A stretch of DNA of 29,784 nucleotides from Geosiphon pyriformis (Eukaryota > Glomeromycota > Glomeromycetes > Archaeosporales > Geosiphonaceae): positions 6,346-36,129 of the forward strand of contig JAAOMT010000545.1 of NCBI GenBank assembly GCA_016748015.1. The letters run 5' to 3'. The number at the start of each line of letters is the position of its first letter. Within the stretch, counting starts at the first letter, position 1. The translations under genes were made by a program, and so were the position numbers. Shown here piece after piece: positions 19,022-29,660 of the stretch. The notes below the pieces were generated by a model, which was given only the letters and a program-made list of their open reading frames with translations, was not told where the DNA came from and searched no databases.

Positions 19022-19258
19022 ATGATATATGAGCTTAAAATTTTACTAGCATCAAGATTGATATTAAGGAGATCAGCAACGGGAAGCGAGAATCAAGGAA
19101 TCAAAAATGCATTTTTAAAGTTTAAAAAGAGATTTACGATACATATCATAATGACGACCAAAGGGGAAATAGTAATTGATTTGAAGAGGAATTTTTTGAC
19201 ATCTTACCAATGGTTGTTGGAATCGGGATCAACAAAAGAGAATGCAGAGTTTGTATAA
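19022..19258 (+). CDS. Hypothetical 78-aa ORF
   Basis: ATG-initiated frame beginning MIYELKILLASRLILRRSAT and ending in TAA. It has no recognisable motif, signal or neighbour. Composition (Lys, Ile, Leu, Ser) is only slightly more balanced than the background. It sits in the microsatellite-rich flank of the minus-strand gene, so a chance ORF or part of a leader is as likely as a gene. Confidence 0.12.
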   Translation: MIYELKILLASRLILRRSATGSENQGIKNAFLKFKKRFTIHIIMTTKGEIVIDLKRNFLTSYQWLLESGSTKENAEFV

Positions 19259-19326
19259 ATTTAGTTTTTTTTGTAATTCATAAAGATTAGAGTTCATAAG
19301 TATCACTAATCTTTTTGTTCATTAAC

Positions 19327-19408
19327 ATCATAATCATCATAATCATCATAATCATCATCATCATTATTATTATTATTATTAACATCATCATCGTCATCAC
19401 CATCATAC
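19327..19408. repeat. Compound ATC/ATT microsatellite
   Basis: Imperfect CATCATAAT units, then a run of ATT, then CATCATCATCGTCATCACCATCAT. It represents several slippage histories in one tract. Confidence 0.85.
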
Positions 19409-19745
19409 TCCTGAAACACAACGGGTGAAAATCTGTGGGGGTGTTGTTTGTGGACTTCACCAAGTTTTATTCACTATGTAGAACAAAAATATTTTCATAA
19501 AAAAGGTAGAGTAGTACGAAAGGAGAAACCAATTTCTTGGGTTTATGTGTTCTCAAAAAAATTTTTTAAGTACTTGTTCAAATTTGGAAATAAAAATAAT
19601 TACTATTGGGAATTCGATGAAAAAGTTGAATATATTGATAATCTTGTAAATATTTATTTTTTATCTCTACGAGTTTCGTCTGATTAATGATTAATAAGTG
19701 TGCATGAATGTGAGACACAGTATTAAATTAATAAAAACGATAAAA

Positions 19746-19780
19746 TGATTAATGATTAATGATTAATGATTAATGATTAA
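19746..19780. repeat. (TGATTAA)5 heptamer tandem repeat
   Basis: Five perfect 7-nt units, with two further copies about 60 nt upstream (19681-19694). No coding frame is associated. Confidence 0.9.
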
Positions 19781-20109
19781 TAATCTAAAATGCTTGGTAT
19801 AAATAATCGCAGAATCAATTAAAAAAAATTCGTTTCCTTCTGATAATTATGATAAGAGTATTTATAAAATTCTAAAGCATTTTTCCTAATAGACTTAACT
19901 GAGAGGTAATAGGTAATTTATTCTCACTTTATTAAATATTAAACATGAACTGCGACGAAAAAAAGATCTCTTGAATAATTTTTCTTTTCACTCAAAAGTA
20001 AAGGGGTGTTTACTAACTCAAAAAGAAAAAAAATGTGGGAAATTTACGAAACGCGTGCTCTAGTTCGTGAAAGTTAAAATTTTTTTATTTTTATCACATA
20101 TTTTTTGTA

Positions 20110-20218
20110 TTATATATATATATATACATATTAAGTTCATAAAAAGTCTCCCAAACCTAAATTAAAGTAGTAATTAACTGACTAACTAACTAACTAACTA
20201 ACTAGCTAGCTAGCTAAA
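20110..20218. repeat. TA run and (CTAA)n/(GCTA)n tetranucleotide tract
   Basis: A TA dinucleotide run at 20110-20127. Then, from about 20173, AACT units pass by single-base change into AGCT units (CTAACTAACTAGCTAGCTAG) and fade into AATT-rich sequence. Confidence 0.85.
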
Positions 20219-20800
20219 TAATTAATTAAATAATTAAATAATTTATTTATTAATAAACTAACAAACTAAATTTTAAAAAAATTGTCCTTCCTCAAATTTT
20301 ATGCGGGTAAGTTAAAATTATCGAAATTAAGGGGTATGAAATACAAGAATAGTCTCGGCCTTAAAAAATCCTAAACTACAAGTGAAATATCCATCTTTGA
20401 ACCAATTAATCTGTTTAAAGTGTTATTGTTGTTCTTTTTGCTGTTCTTTGGTTGATTTTTGAAACATGAAATAAAAAGAAATTTATATGTTTTAACGGTC
20501 GGAAAAATGAAATATAATTATTTTTGATGAAAGATATTCCTAGTGGCGACATGATTTTCTTCTCTTTTCATAATAATAATAATAGAGCCAGTCGGTTGAA
20601 AAAAACGTGACTCCTCGTTAAAAATGATTTATTTGATGGTTCGATGTATCGAGGGTAACACGTAGACAAAGCAAAAGCCTTCTTTACAGTGTCACAATAT
20701 GAAATTCTTTCTATTTACGCATATCCAAAATTAATTTTCTGCGAGTTTACAATGTAAATCAATAATTTCGAGAAATATTTTTTTGTTAATTTGAACTCTG

Positions 20801-20828
20801 AATAAATAAAATAAATAAATAAATAAAA
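20801..20828. repeat. (AAAT)n tetranucleotide repeat
   Basis: About six AAAT units. This is the last obvious microsatellite of the 16.4-20.8 kb cluster. Confidence 0.85.
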
Positions 20829-21114
20829 ACATGTAAAATAGCCAAGTCTAATTCGTGATACGAAAATATCGCACAAATTTTTATGAAAATGAGAATTTGG
20901 ATTATTAAACAAAGGAATATTCTATCTTTAGAATATAATTCCTTCGATTAAATTTAATGATCGTCAATTATAGCTATAAGTTTGGTTTAAATAAATAATA
21001 CATGTACATGTATTACTTTCTTGATTAGTGTAAAAAAAATTGTGAGTGTGAGAATTTAATGCACATTGAATTATTATTACCAATATCCAGGATGAATCCC
21101 GAATTTTGAATTGA

Positions 21115-21537
21115 ATGAATTTCAAAAGGGTCGAATTAAATCCTTTACCTAATGACTCAAAGATTGACTTCTCTATTAAACTTTCACTATTTGAATCTGA
21201 GAATCAATATTCTTTACTCCGTTATTTTATTCAATAACTCTTTATCTATTCTTAAATAGTATAAAAATAGTCTATTTATATTAGAGTTACATTATCAATT
21301 ATTTTTAAAATAAATAAATTACTCCCTTCCATTGAACTTTCTAAAGAATCATTTTTTAGATTCCTTATACGTATCACATAACATTCTAAGAAATCATTAT
21401 ATGATAATTTTGAAAGATTTCTCAATAAATTGAAAAAATTCTCATATCTAACTTTGTACGGTTACATTAATTGTAAAGAAAAAATTGTTTTACAAATTTT
21501 GAAAAACCAGTTCACATATTTGATATTAATAAAATAA
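21115..21537 (+). pseudogene. Decayed LRR-like coding stretch
   Basis: One reading frame gives successive protein-like pieces separated by stops. These are 21115-21237 (MNFKRVELNPLPNDSKIDFS and on, 40 aa); 21271-21381, containing INKLLPSIELSKESFFRFLI; and, after one TAA, 21382-21537, containing FERFLNKLKKFSYLTLYGY then INCKEKIVLQILKNQFTYL. The last piece has the spaced Leu/Ile pattern of leucine-rich repeats, such as those following F-boxes in the large F-box families of these fungi. The same frame holding over more than 400 nt argues for descent from a gene. No F-box, start or splice sites are secure. Confidence 0.35.
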
Positions 21538-21549
21538 TGGTCTTAATAA

Positions 21550-22735
21550 TAAGCAAAAAAAATTGATTTTCATTCTTTATGGCTCAAATAGAATAGCATT
21601 TGAATGAAATGATTAATAAAAATTTAAAAGATTGCTTTGTCTAAATGGAGAAATTCTTATTTAATGCTCTTTTTTTTTTTTTTTTGGTATTAACGTTAAT
21701 CTAATAAATTATGATAAGTTTAATACCACAAGATTTTTATTACTAAATTATTTCGAAATTTGTTACTTGACAAAAAATATTAGATTTTATATTATAATAT
21801 TTGGTCATTTTTTGAAATATATTCTATACAATTAACTTATAATTTTAATTATTAATTTAATTAAGCTAAATTTATTATTAAAAAACTTCAATATATAAAT
21901 AACAATTCATTTATTTTAATTTTTAAATGATAAGAATCAATTATAATGAGAAAAGAAAGAATTATTTATATTATTATTATAAATTATAAAATGAAATTAA
22001 TTTTCTATTTTTTATTATTCATGTCTTTTGTTCATAAACTCTTAAATCTCGATTTAATGAAATCTAAATAAAAACAATAAGAGAAAATAATTTTTTTTTT
22101 GATATTTTAAAATTTTCTGTTAAATAAATAGAAAACAATCATTAAAATTTAAATTAATATTATGAGTTTAAAAAAGAAAAAATTTATAAAATCTATACAT
22201 AATTAAAAAATATATGCTAAAATATTAATCTCTAATATGATTTTTACAATTCTCAATTTTCAAAACTTGATAAATATAATTTGTTTATATATCAAACAAA
22301 TTAATCTCAAAAAAAAAGTAAAAAATTCTCAAATTTAAAATAATTAAGAAAATGAAAAATTTCAAAGTAAATGTCGTAAACCTAACCCTTGATTCGATCA
22401 CAATTACAGATTCAATCTTTCATTTTTAATAGGATTACTTTGTTCAATAGAATTATCTATCTTTTCATTAACCAAAATAGGTAAAAGGTCTACCCAAAAT
22501 AAAATAAACAATTTATCTGTCAAAAACAACCAGTTTAATTAAAATTTTAAAAGTTAAAAAGTTTTTATATTGATACTAAAAAAAATTTTAATGTCTGATA
22601 AAAAATGCTTTAATTTCATTTAGTCAAAAAAATATCTTCACTAAAAATTGAGCATCTTGAAACTTATTAAATGGACTCAATGTTTCCCATCAATATTCAA
22701 ACTCTTTAATATAAATATTCATATAATGATTAAAT
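21550..22735. other. AT-rich stretch with no clear gene
   Basis: A/T-dominated sequence containing a long T run (21669-21685) and no convincing exon on either strand. Confidence 0.5.
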
Positions 22736-22741
22736 TCTAGA

Positions 22742-22873
22742 TCAAAGATAACAACAAAATTGGAAGGAGAATATTGGCAAAAATCATCATTGGGAGAAGC
22801 TAAAGATCTTACAATCATTCGACAATGGCTAAAGAATATATTTATTGCAAGAAGAGATGTTGTCAAAGCATAG
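22742..22873 (+). pseudogene. Orphan terminal exon
   Basis: Directly after an acceptor-like AAATTCTAG (AG at 22739-22740) an open frame of 43 codons ends at TAG. It contains KLEGEYWQKSSLGEAKD followed by LTIIRQWLKNIFIARRDVV. The composition is clearly unlike the flanks. No upstream exon could be linked and I recognise no family. It lies about 300 nt upstream of pseudogene B and in the same orientation, but its residues do not look like a TKL kinase N-lobe, so I treat it as separate. Confidence 0.35.
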
Positions 22874-23149
22874 AGTCACCGATTAAACATTATTTTTCTT
22901 TGTTTTGTTTGTAAAAACAAAGAAGACTTAAAAGAAGTATGTGGTTGGATGCTTATGTCAATATTCTATTGTTTGAAATTTTAATAATAAATTTCTGATT
23001 TTAAGATAAACTTTTTGGCGAAAGACAAATATTTATGAGAAAATTTTACAATTTATGGTATTATTAGCAAACGTAAGTTTTTCTTTTAAAAATAATCATT
23101 CTATTATGGGTTGTAAGCTTAACCAGCTTTTATTTTGAACTTTTTAGAC

Positions 23150-25454
23150 TATGATTAATAAATTTAAGTTCTTCAATACGCTGAAGGAGGCGCTCTACGT
23201 CATTACCTGAAAACTAAATTTAGCAAAATGACTGGTCAAACTTAAATAAAGTTTGCCCAAGATATCGCAAATGGAGTTGCATGTTTGCACAGTGAAAATA
23301 TTATTCATCGAGACTTGGTAAGTAAATTAATATTTGGCTAATTATTCAAGAAGGTTTTACCATTTTTTAAAATTTCTAATTATAAAATACCTCAGAACTC
23401 CCTAAATATTCTCGTTCACAGAGACACTATAAAGATTGCTGACTTTGGCCTATCCAAAGATATCAAAAAGAATAAAATTGCTTTTCTGTAGTTTGTGGTC
23501 ATCCATCATACGTAGAGCCACAATGTTTTTTGAAACAAAATCATGAGCGTGATCAAAAATCTGATATATACATAGTATTGGCGTTATTTATTGGGAATTA
23601 ACCAGTGGCCGTACGCTGTTCAATTATAGTCAAAATTGAATTGTCGGGGGTATGAATTTTCTCTTATGATGTTATTTTCATAAAAATTTACTTATTAGAT
23701 GCCTTCTTAATTTTTCATTATTTTAAATTTCAAATTGATCACGGTAAACGAGAAACATCAATTTCCGGGACACCAGAGGAATATGTAAAACTCTATACAG
23801 AATTTTGGGATGGTGAAACAACCAAGCGTCCAGATATTGAAGAAGCATCCCAAAGGCTTTTAAAAATTGTAATGGACGGAAACTCCCACGAGAACAACTG
23901 ATAAAACGATGGAGTTAAATTTTTCTTCTTTGAATATTAACGATGATGATAACAAGAACAGCAGCAACAACAATAATAGTAATAGTTTTAGCACTATTGA
24001 CCAAATTCATTCCACTACTAACAACAATAGTTCTAGCATTACTGAACTAATTTATCCCACCACTAGTTACCCTTTTCCAAATAATTCTGTACCAATTGAT
24101 CCCACGACAAGTTATCTCTCTTCAAACACCTTTGCACCAACTCATCCCACTAATAGTTATCCTTCTCCCAATAATTCTAGACCAATTCATTCCACAAATA
24201 ATTATCCTTTCCCAAACACCTCTGAATCAACTCATGCAATGACTAGTAATCCCCCTTCAAATAACTCTGCATCAGAACATTCAACTAATAATTATCCCTC
24301 TCCAAACCCCTCTGCACCAATTTGTTTGACAATTACTCATCCCCCTCAAAACACCTCTGTATCAATTCATTCCCAGACTAGTTATCCCTCTTCAAACACC
24401 TCTGCACCAAACCATTCAACTAATAGTTATTCATCGCCAAACCATCCACCAATTGATGTAACAACTAGTCATCCCCCTGCACTAAACCATTCAACTAATA
24501 ATTATCCATTGTCAAACACATCGCCACCAACTCATTCGACGACTAATCATCCCCCTCCAAACACCTCTGTACCAATTTACTCCTACTCTTCAAACACTTT
24601 TGCACCAATTGATTCGATACCCAATCCCTCTATCAACAACTTTGCACCAATTCATTCCACAACTAGTTATGGCCTCCCAAACATCTTGGCACCAATTTAA
24701 TCCACAAAAAGTAATCCTCTTCCGAACAACTCCAATTCATTCCACGAATAGCTACGGCCTCTCAAACACCTCTACGCCAAATCATTCCACAAATAATTAT
24801 TCTGCAAACAACCCTGTGCCAAAAAATTCGACTAATATTTATAGCTTTCCAAACACCACTGAACCTTATATCAATAATTCAAGAGAGAAGACGTTAATTA
24901 ATCATATTTTGGAAATTGTAAACAGGGCTGTGAATACCGCCCTCTCTGATCGACAAATGAGTCAAAAAATTACGAATTATCTAAGAGCAAATCATGTTGC
25001 TCCAGAATCCATTTTTAACATTTTGAACGCCAATATCAAAAATCCTCCCCAATATACTTTTCTTCTTGATCTTTATTATGTGTATGGAATTGGCACCAGT
25101 GTCAATTTAGCAGAGGCTTATAAGCTTATACATTAGGTGTTAATGAAGGAGATATTTTAGCAAAGGTATATTTAGCTGTTGCTTATACTATGGGGTCAGG
25201 CACTACTATGGTCTCTAATGCACTATCAAAGGATTCCTAACCGTGGACATCCATTGCAACAAGTTCTTTTTGGGATGGCATATGAACAGGGAATTGGGAC
25301 AGTACCAAATTTTCTTATGGCTAGTCAATACTATATACAGGCAGCCAAAATGGAGCAAACGTTTACTCGGATCAATCCCAAATCCCAAATCTCAGAGAAC
25401 TTTGTATTAAAGAATAAGGCAACAAATTATAAAAATTGTGAAACAAGTAATTGA
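23150..25454 (+). pseudogene. TKL kinase-repeat-Sel1 pseudogene B
   Basis: Paralogue of the 3390-5888 pseudogene. It keeps more of the kinase: VLQYAEGGALRHYLKTK (about 23169), then a lost frame around 23229-23250. AQDIANGVACLHSENIIHRDL with an intact HRD leads to intron 23318-23395 and NSLNILVHRDTIKIADFGLSK. The two 2-nt frameshifts seen in copy A recur (near 23483 and at 23572). The second intron has lost its AG acceptor (TTTTAAAT where A has TTTTAAAG). C-lobe ISGTPEEYVKLYTEFW...KRPDIEEASQRLL follows. The repeat frame 23909-24700 ends in a TAA, and a 5-nt deletion lies near 24731. The Sel1 part (YGIGTSVN, YEQGIGTVPN) has a private 1-nt deletion near 25120 and the shared frameshift before 25240. 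A non-functional relic. Confidence 0.85.
24040..24860 (+). repeat. 45-nt (15-residue) coding minisatellite in pseudogene B
   Basis: Same 15-residue unit as in copy A (consensus near PNTSAPIHSTNNYPS) but shorter overall. It lacks A's 120-nt duplication, and some units between the first and last also differ in length. Conserved Pro-Ile-His, Ser-Thr-Asn and Tyr-Pro positions are clear. Confidence 0.85.
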
Positions 25455-26290
25455 GAATGAGCTATTAAATTTAATTTAAAATTTTTTTTCTGAATTAAAA
25501 ATCTTAAAGTGAATGATGGAAATGAAAATAAATTCTTTCACAAATTAATGTTCTGAAATTTTCTGAACTTCTAAATATTTCTTACAAATTGAGTATTTAA
25601 TATATTTTCACTGAATGAAATTTATGTCTAAAAGGTCATTTTAGATAAACACAAAATATAAACACGCTCAAAGCTATGTTATTTTCTAAAATATATTAGA
25701 AAGATTATTCATTTTTTGATATTCCTTCTTTCTGTTTTAAGTTTTAATTAGAAGCAAGATCTTATTGGTCCTAACCAGTAATACTCAAAGTTTCAGGTTA
25801 TAGGGAAGGTTTTTGACATAAAAATTAGTTAAGGCAAATTGTCTTAGGAAGGAAAGCGCGGCACTCATATATTCGATTAAACCCTCCCACCCAGGGTTCA
25901 AACCCTGTGTGGGGCAAATCAAATATAGATTATCTGTCCGGGAAGACATAAAACTATCCGTCGATGGAAGATGACGCTAATTAACCCATCTGATATGATG
26001 TAAATCTACCCATCTGATATGATGTAAATCTTCCATCCGAAATGATGTAAAACTATGTTTTTTTTTCATCCAGTATGACGTAACCCTTCCGAGAACAATG
26101 TGAAGCAACATTTAATAAAGTAAATAATTCTGAGCCCCAAACAAAATATAAAGGTATTTTTTTATGGTCTAGTGAAAATAACATGTTTCGCAAATAAACC
26201 AGCTAAAGAATAAAAAAAGATAAAGAGGGTATTTAACTCAAATCCACGGCTTTGACAAAATTATTTAGCCAAATTTGCAAAATATAGCTT
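25365..26290 (+). repeat. 3' block shared with the inverted-repeat arms (copy R3)
   Basis: From the Sel1 tail through the tRNA-like module to AATTATTTAGCCAAATTTG this block matches 5828-6712 in direct orientation. It also matches the reverse complement of part of 2480-3235. It retains about 140 nt (ending TATTTTCACTGAATGAAATT) that R2 has lost but R1 keeps, so R2 carries the deletion. Homology with R2 stops at about 26290; the outer-arm sequence found at 6720-7480 is absent here. Confidence 0.8.
25763..26120 (+). repeat. tRNA-like/SINE-like module, copy R3
   Basis: B-box-like GGTTCAAACCC at 25895-25905, the same A-box-like TTGTCTTAGGAAGG upstream, and the same ~24-nt tandem units downstream. 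It is shortened at the end, where the CCGGCGACATTAAATAA motif of R2 is partly lost. Confidence 0.5.
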
Positions 26291-26299
26291 TTTTACTCT

Positions 26300-29030
26300 T
26301 TTTGAATTCAAAATTTTATTAGCTTCAAATTTATTGTTATTTTTGAATTAAATAAGTGGAGGTAACTTTTTTGTTTGCTTAAGTGAGTTTGAATTATAAT
26401 ATAGTTTCAATTAAAAAACATGAAAAATATTATAGATTCTAAAATATATCAGCAATCTTAACTTGTAAATCACAAATTTAATCTAACAAGTTATTTTAAA
26501 TGAATTAAATTTCTTTTAATTCAACTTATTACAAAGTTAAATTGTTTTAATGTTGTATTATAAAAGCCAAACTTTATTACTTATTGCCTTTTATTTGTTT
26601 TTTCTTTTTATTTATTGATATTATTTTTAGGTTTATAGATTAACTTTTTTTAAATCTCTTAAATCTTAGCAATATATTTTTTAACAATAAAACTTACTGA
26701 TTTTCTGACCATAAAAGTATTGAATCAAGAATTTTATTTATCATTTTAATTGAAATTTAGAAGATATTATTGTATGTAAATTCTGTTAATAATACTAGAT
26801 TGAACCAATTATTTTGTTAATAATTCATAAAACATTATAAGTACTATACTAAAATGTAATTAATATTTTTATCTAACTATTGGTATAAAAGTAAAATATT
26901 AAAGATTACAAAATTTAATGCTAAAAAACTCAAAAAACGCATTTAAAATCAAAACACAAATTAAAAATTAATCTTTAAAACCATTTTAAAATAAGCAAAA
27001 ATTATAACAAACTAAAAAGCAAAATATAAAAAAGTTTAAACCAAAAGCAAATATTACTTAATTTTATATATATTTCAATAACTTTTTTTTACCGTGGCTA
27101 CTAAAATTTTTAATAATTAACTTCATATCTTTTATAATAGATAAAATAGAATTCAAATATTATTAATAATTTTCTTGGCAAAATTATTAATACTTGTAGC
27201 TTATTTAATTGCTTTTAAAAGCTTTAAATCAACACAAAAGGAAAAAAAAGCAGTAATTTCCTATTTTTTAGCTTTGAATAACATAGTTTTTTGTTAAACA
27301 TAAATTTCATTACTTTTTTTTCAAATAATGTAAAAAAGTATTTATTTTGTTCTGGAATAATAAGAAATTTGAAATTAAAATCTGCCAAAAAAATTGACCA
27401 CTAGACTTGTTTTTAATCTAGTATTTGTATTATTATAAAATATTAGAGATTTTTGTAATTATAAAAAACAATTACCAAATACTAGTACTAATAAAATAAT
27501 ATTATTATTGCTTAAAAGCAGCAATAATTGTCGAAAGCTTTTTATCATAAATTTTATATTGGTTTCCTGAATAGAAAATTTATGCCAATAAAAAACAATA
27601 AGATATAACTAATTATTTGATCTTAGTTGTAATAAACTAGTCTCTAGTACAAAATAAAAACATTAGTCTCAATAATATATTGTTTAACAAGATTACATAA
27701 ATTAATATATATAAAAAAGTAAAAACTTGTTTTAAAATTTAAATGCATTATTAACTTAGGATGATCATACAACCAATTTTTTCTTTTTTGACAAAACAGT
27801 CAATAATGTTATTATCTTGAATAATTCTTAATAAATTATTAATAAAAATTGGTAAATCCAAAGAATTTTTGAACATTTTTTACAAAACAAGGCATTTTCT
27901 AATCCAAAATTGTTAAAATCTTCTTAAAATTTATTAAAATATTTTAAAAAAAACGATATACTTAAGAAATTCAACTTAAAACTGGTTAAACTTGTATTTC
28001 TTATGCTTAATATATAATTTACACTGTCATAATTACTTTAATATTTGACATATATATATTTTATGCTCTTTTTGGTTTTTAGAATAAATAAAAATTTAAT
28101 CTAAAGAATTTTTTAAAATATTATTTATTAAATATTAAAACACAGCAGAAGCATTTGTTAATTTAAAAAGCATAAATAAATACTTAAAATAGTTATAATG
28201 CATTTAAAAAGTCATTTTTATTCATTTTTTTTATGTATTTATACCAAGTTGTAAATATTTTAAAGATCAATCTTTGTAAATACATAAACAAAATATAACT
28301 GATCCAATAAATTCAAAATTAAGAGTAATAAATATGGATTTTTAAATATAATTTAATTAAAACCTGGTATTTCATAAAAAATCTAAAAATGCCATTTTTA
28401 ATTTTAAAAAAAAGTATTAAGAAATTTATTAAAAACTTAAAATAATTAACAAGTTCTGAATTATGCTTTTTTACTAATATATTAAATATAGCTTTAACTA
28501 ATAAAGTTTTTTTAGAATTTTTTGATTAACAGCTATTGATATTTTAAATATATTGAAATATTTAATAATATGTGTTTTTTATTTAATCAATAAATTATGC
28601 AGCTATAACCAAGATAATATTAAAATAATAGTATAATTTAGACTCTTAATAACATTGAAAATAGTTTTTTGATGTTCAATAATAACAAAAATCAACTACT
28701 GGATATTTAATTAATATTTTTTAAAATAATAAAACATTTATTAATAATTTGTAATAATATAGAGTGTTGTTTTTAAATAAACAAAATATTATGTTAAACT
28801 GCAAAATTCTAATCAATAAAACAAGAAATAACATTTGAATTAATTAGTGTTTCTGTAATTATACTAAAACTAAACTTGATAGTCTAAATCTAACAGTATA
28901 ACTAAACTAAAAACATAACTAGAAATCTAACATCGAACTGTTAATAAATGTTAGATTTTAAAACTAAAACAGAAACTTGCTCTGAAGTAATAATAGATTT
29001 AATTTACTATACTAACAGAACTTTCAATAC
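26300..29030. other. Long AT-rich gene-free stretch
   Basis: Uniform A/T-dominated sequence with no supported exon, RNA gene or ordered repeat on either strand. Confidence 0.6.
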
Positions 29031-29039
29031 TAGTTACAG

Positions 29040-29660
29040 AAGTTAGAATATACAAATGTATAGTCCTTACTGCATTTAGACCTAAGCATTTTTTGGCAAA
29101 GCTGTTAAAATTTTATTAACTGGTTTCATAGAAAATTATTGAGCAATATGGCCAGATCTTTTACAATATAAACAGAAATTATTACTCCACCAACGAATTT
29201 TTTCGCTTCTATAAGTGGTTTGTAACAAGTTATATCAATTTGTATTGAATTATCTCAAAATAAAACTGACAGCCAACTATCTACAGAGGATTAAACAGAT
29301 ACAGAATTACAAGCATAATTTCGAAAACTTCATTCCTTATGATGTTCAAGGAGTCAATTATTACAACAAATTGTATTTCCAATAGCTTTACTTAATGTAT
29401 TGGCATTCAACAAGATTAGCAACAAGTCTTGAACATTAATACACAACTTAAAACAGAATTAATTAATTAATGTTTTCTTTCTCAATTAACATTACATACA
29501 AGCTGCTAAAATTTTGCAGCATATATCCCAGCAGACTGATTCTCTTGTTAAAAGTGGCATAACTGGTTGGCCAAAACTCAGGCCTTGTCTGTATTCCCAA
29601 AGCCGATTCACAAATGTTCTGAAACAGTCTGGAATTTCTCTGATCAAATATTTCCTCGTA
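29040..29660 (-). pseudogene. Decayed retrotransposon Gag region with zinc knuckle
   Basis: On the minus strand at 29174-29136 the frame reads CLYCKRSGHIAQ then a stop, the start of a CCHC zinc knuckle (C-x2-C-x4-H-x4-C) whose last Cys is replaced by Phe after the stop. It is preceded in frame by LLQTTYRSEKIRWWSNNF, a typical basic lead-in. Further upstream on the same strand (29640-29460) short frames such as FRTFVNRLWEYRQG and TSYATFNKR, then LLGYMLQNFSSLYVMLIE, resemble the RQG-containing Gag region of LTR retrotransposons, in shifting frames. No protease or polymerase is seen in the window. A fossil of a Gypsy- or Copia-type element. Confidence 0.4.

Noticed and set aside
17922-19408. CRISPR-like array or centromeric satellite
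   Set aside because: The repeats are ordinary di- to heptanucleotide microsatellites without spacers or a long repeat unit.
20715-20912. 65-aa minus-strand ORF
   Set aside because: Overlaps the AAAT microsatellite and shows background composition.
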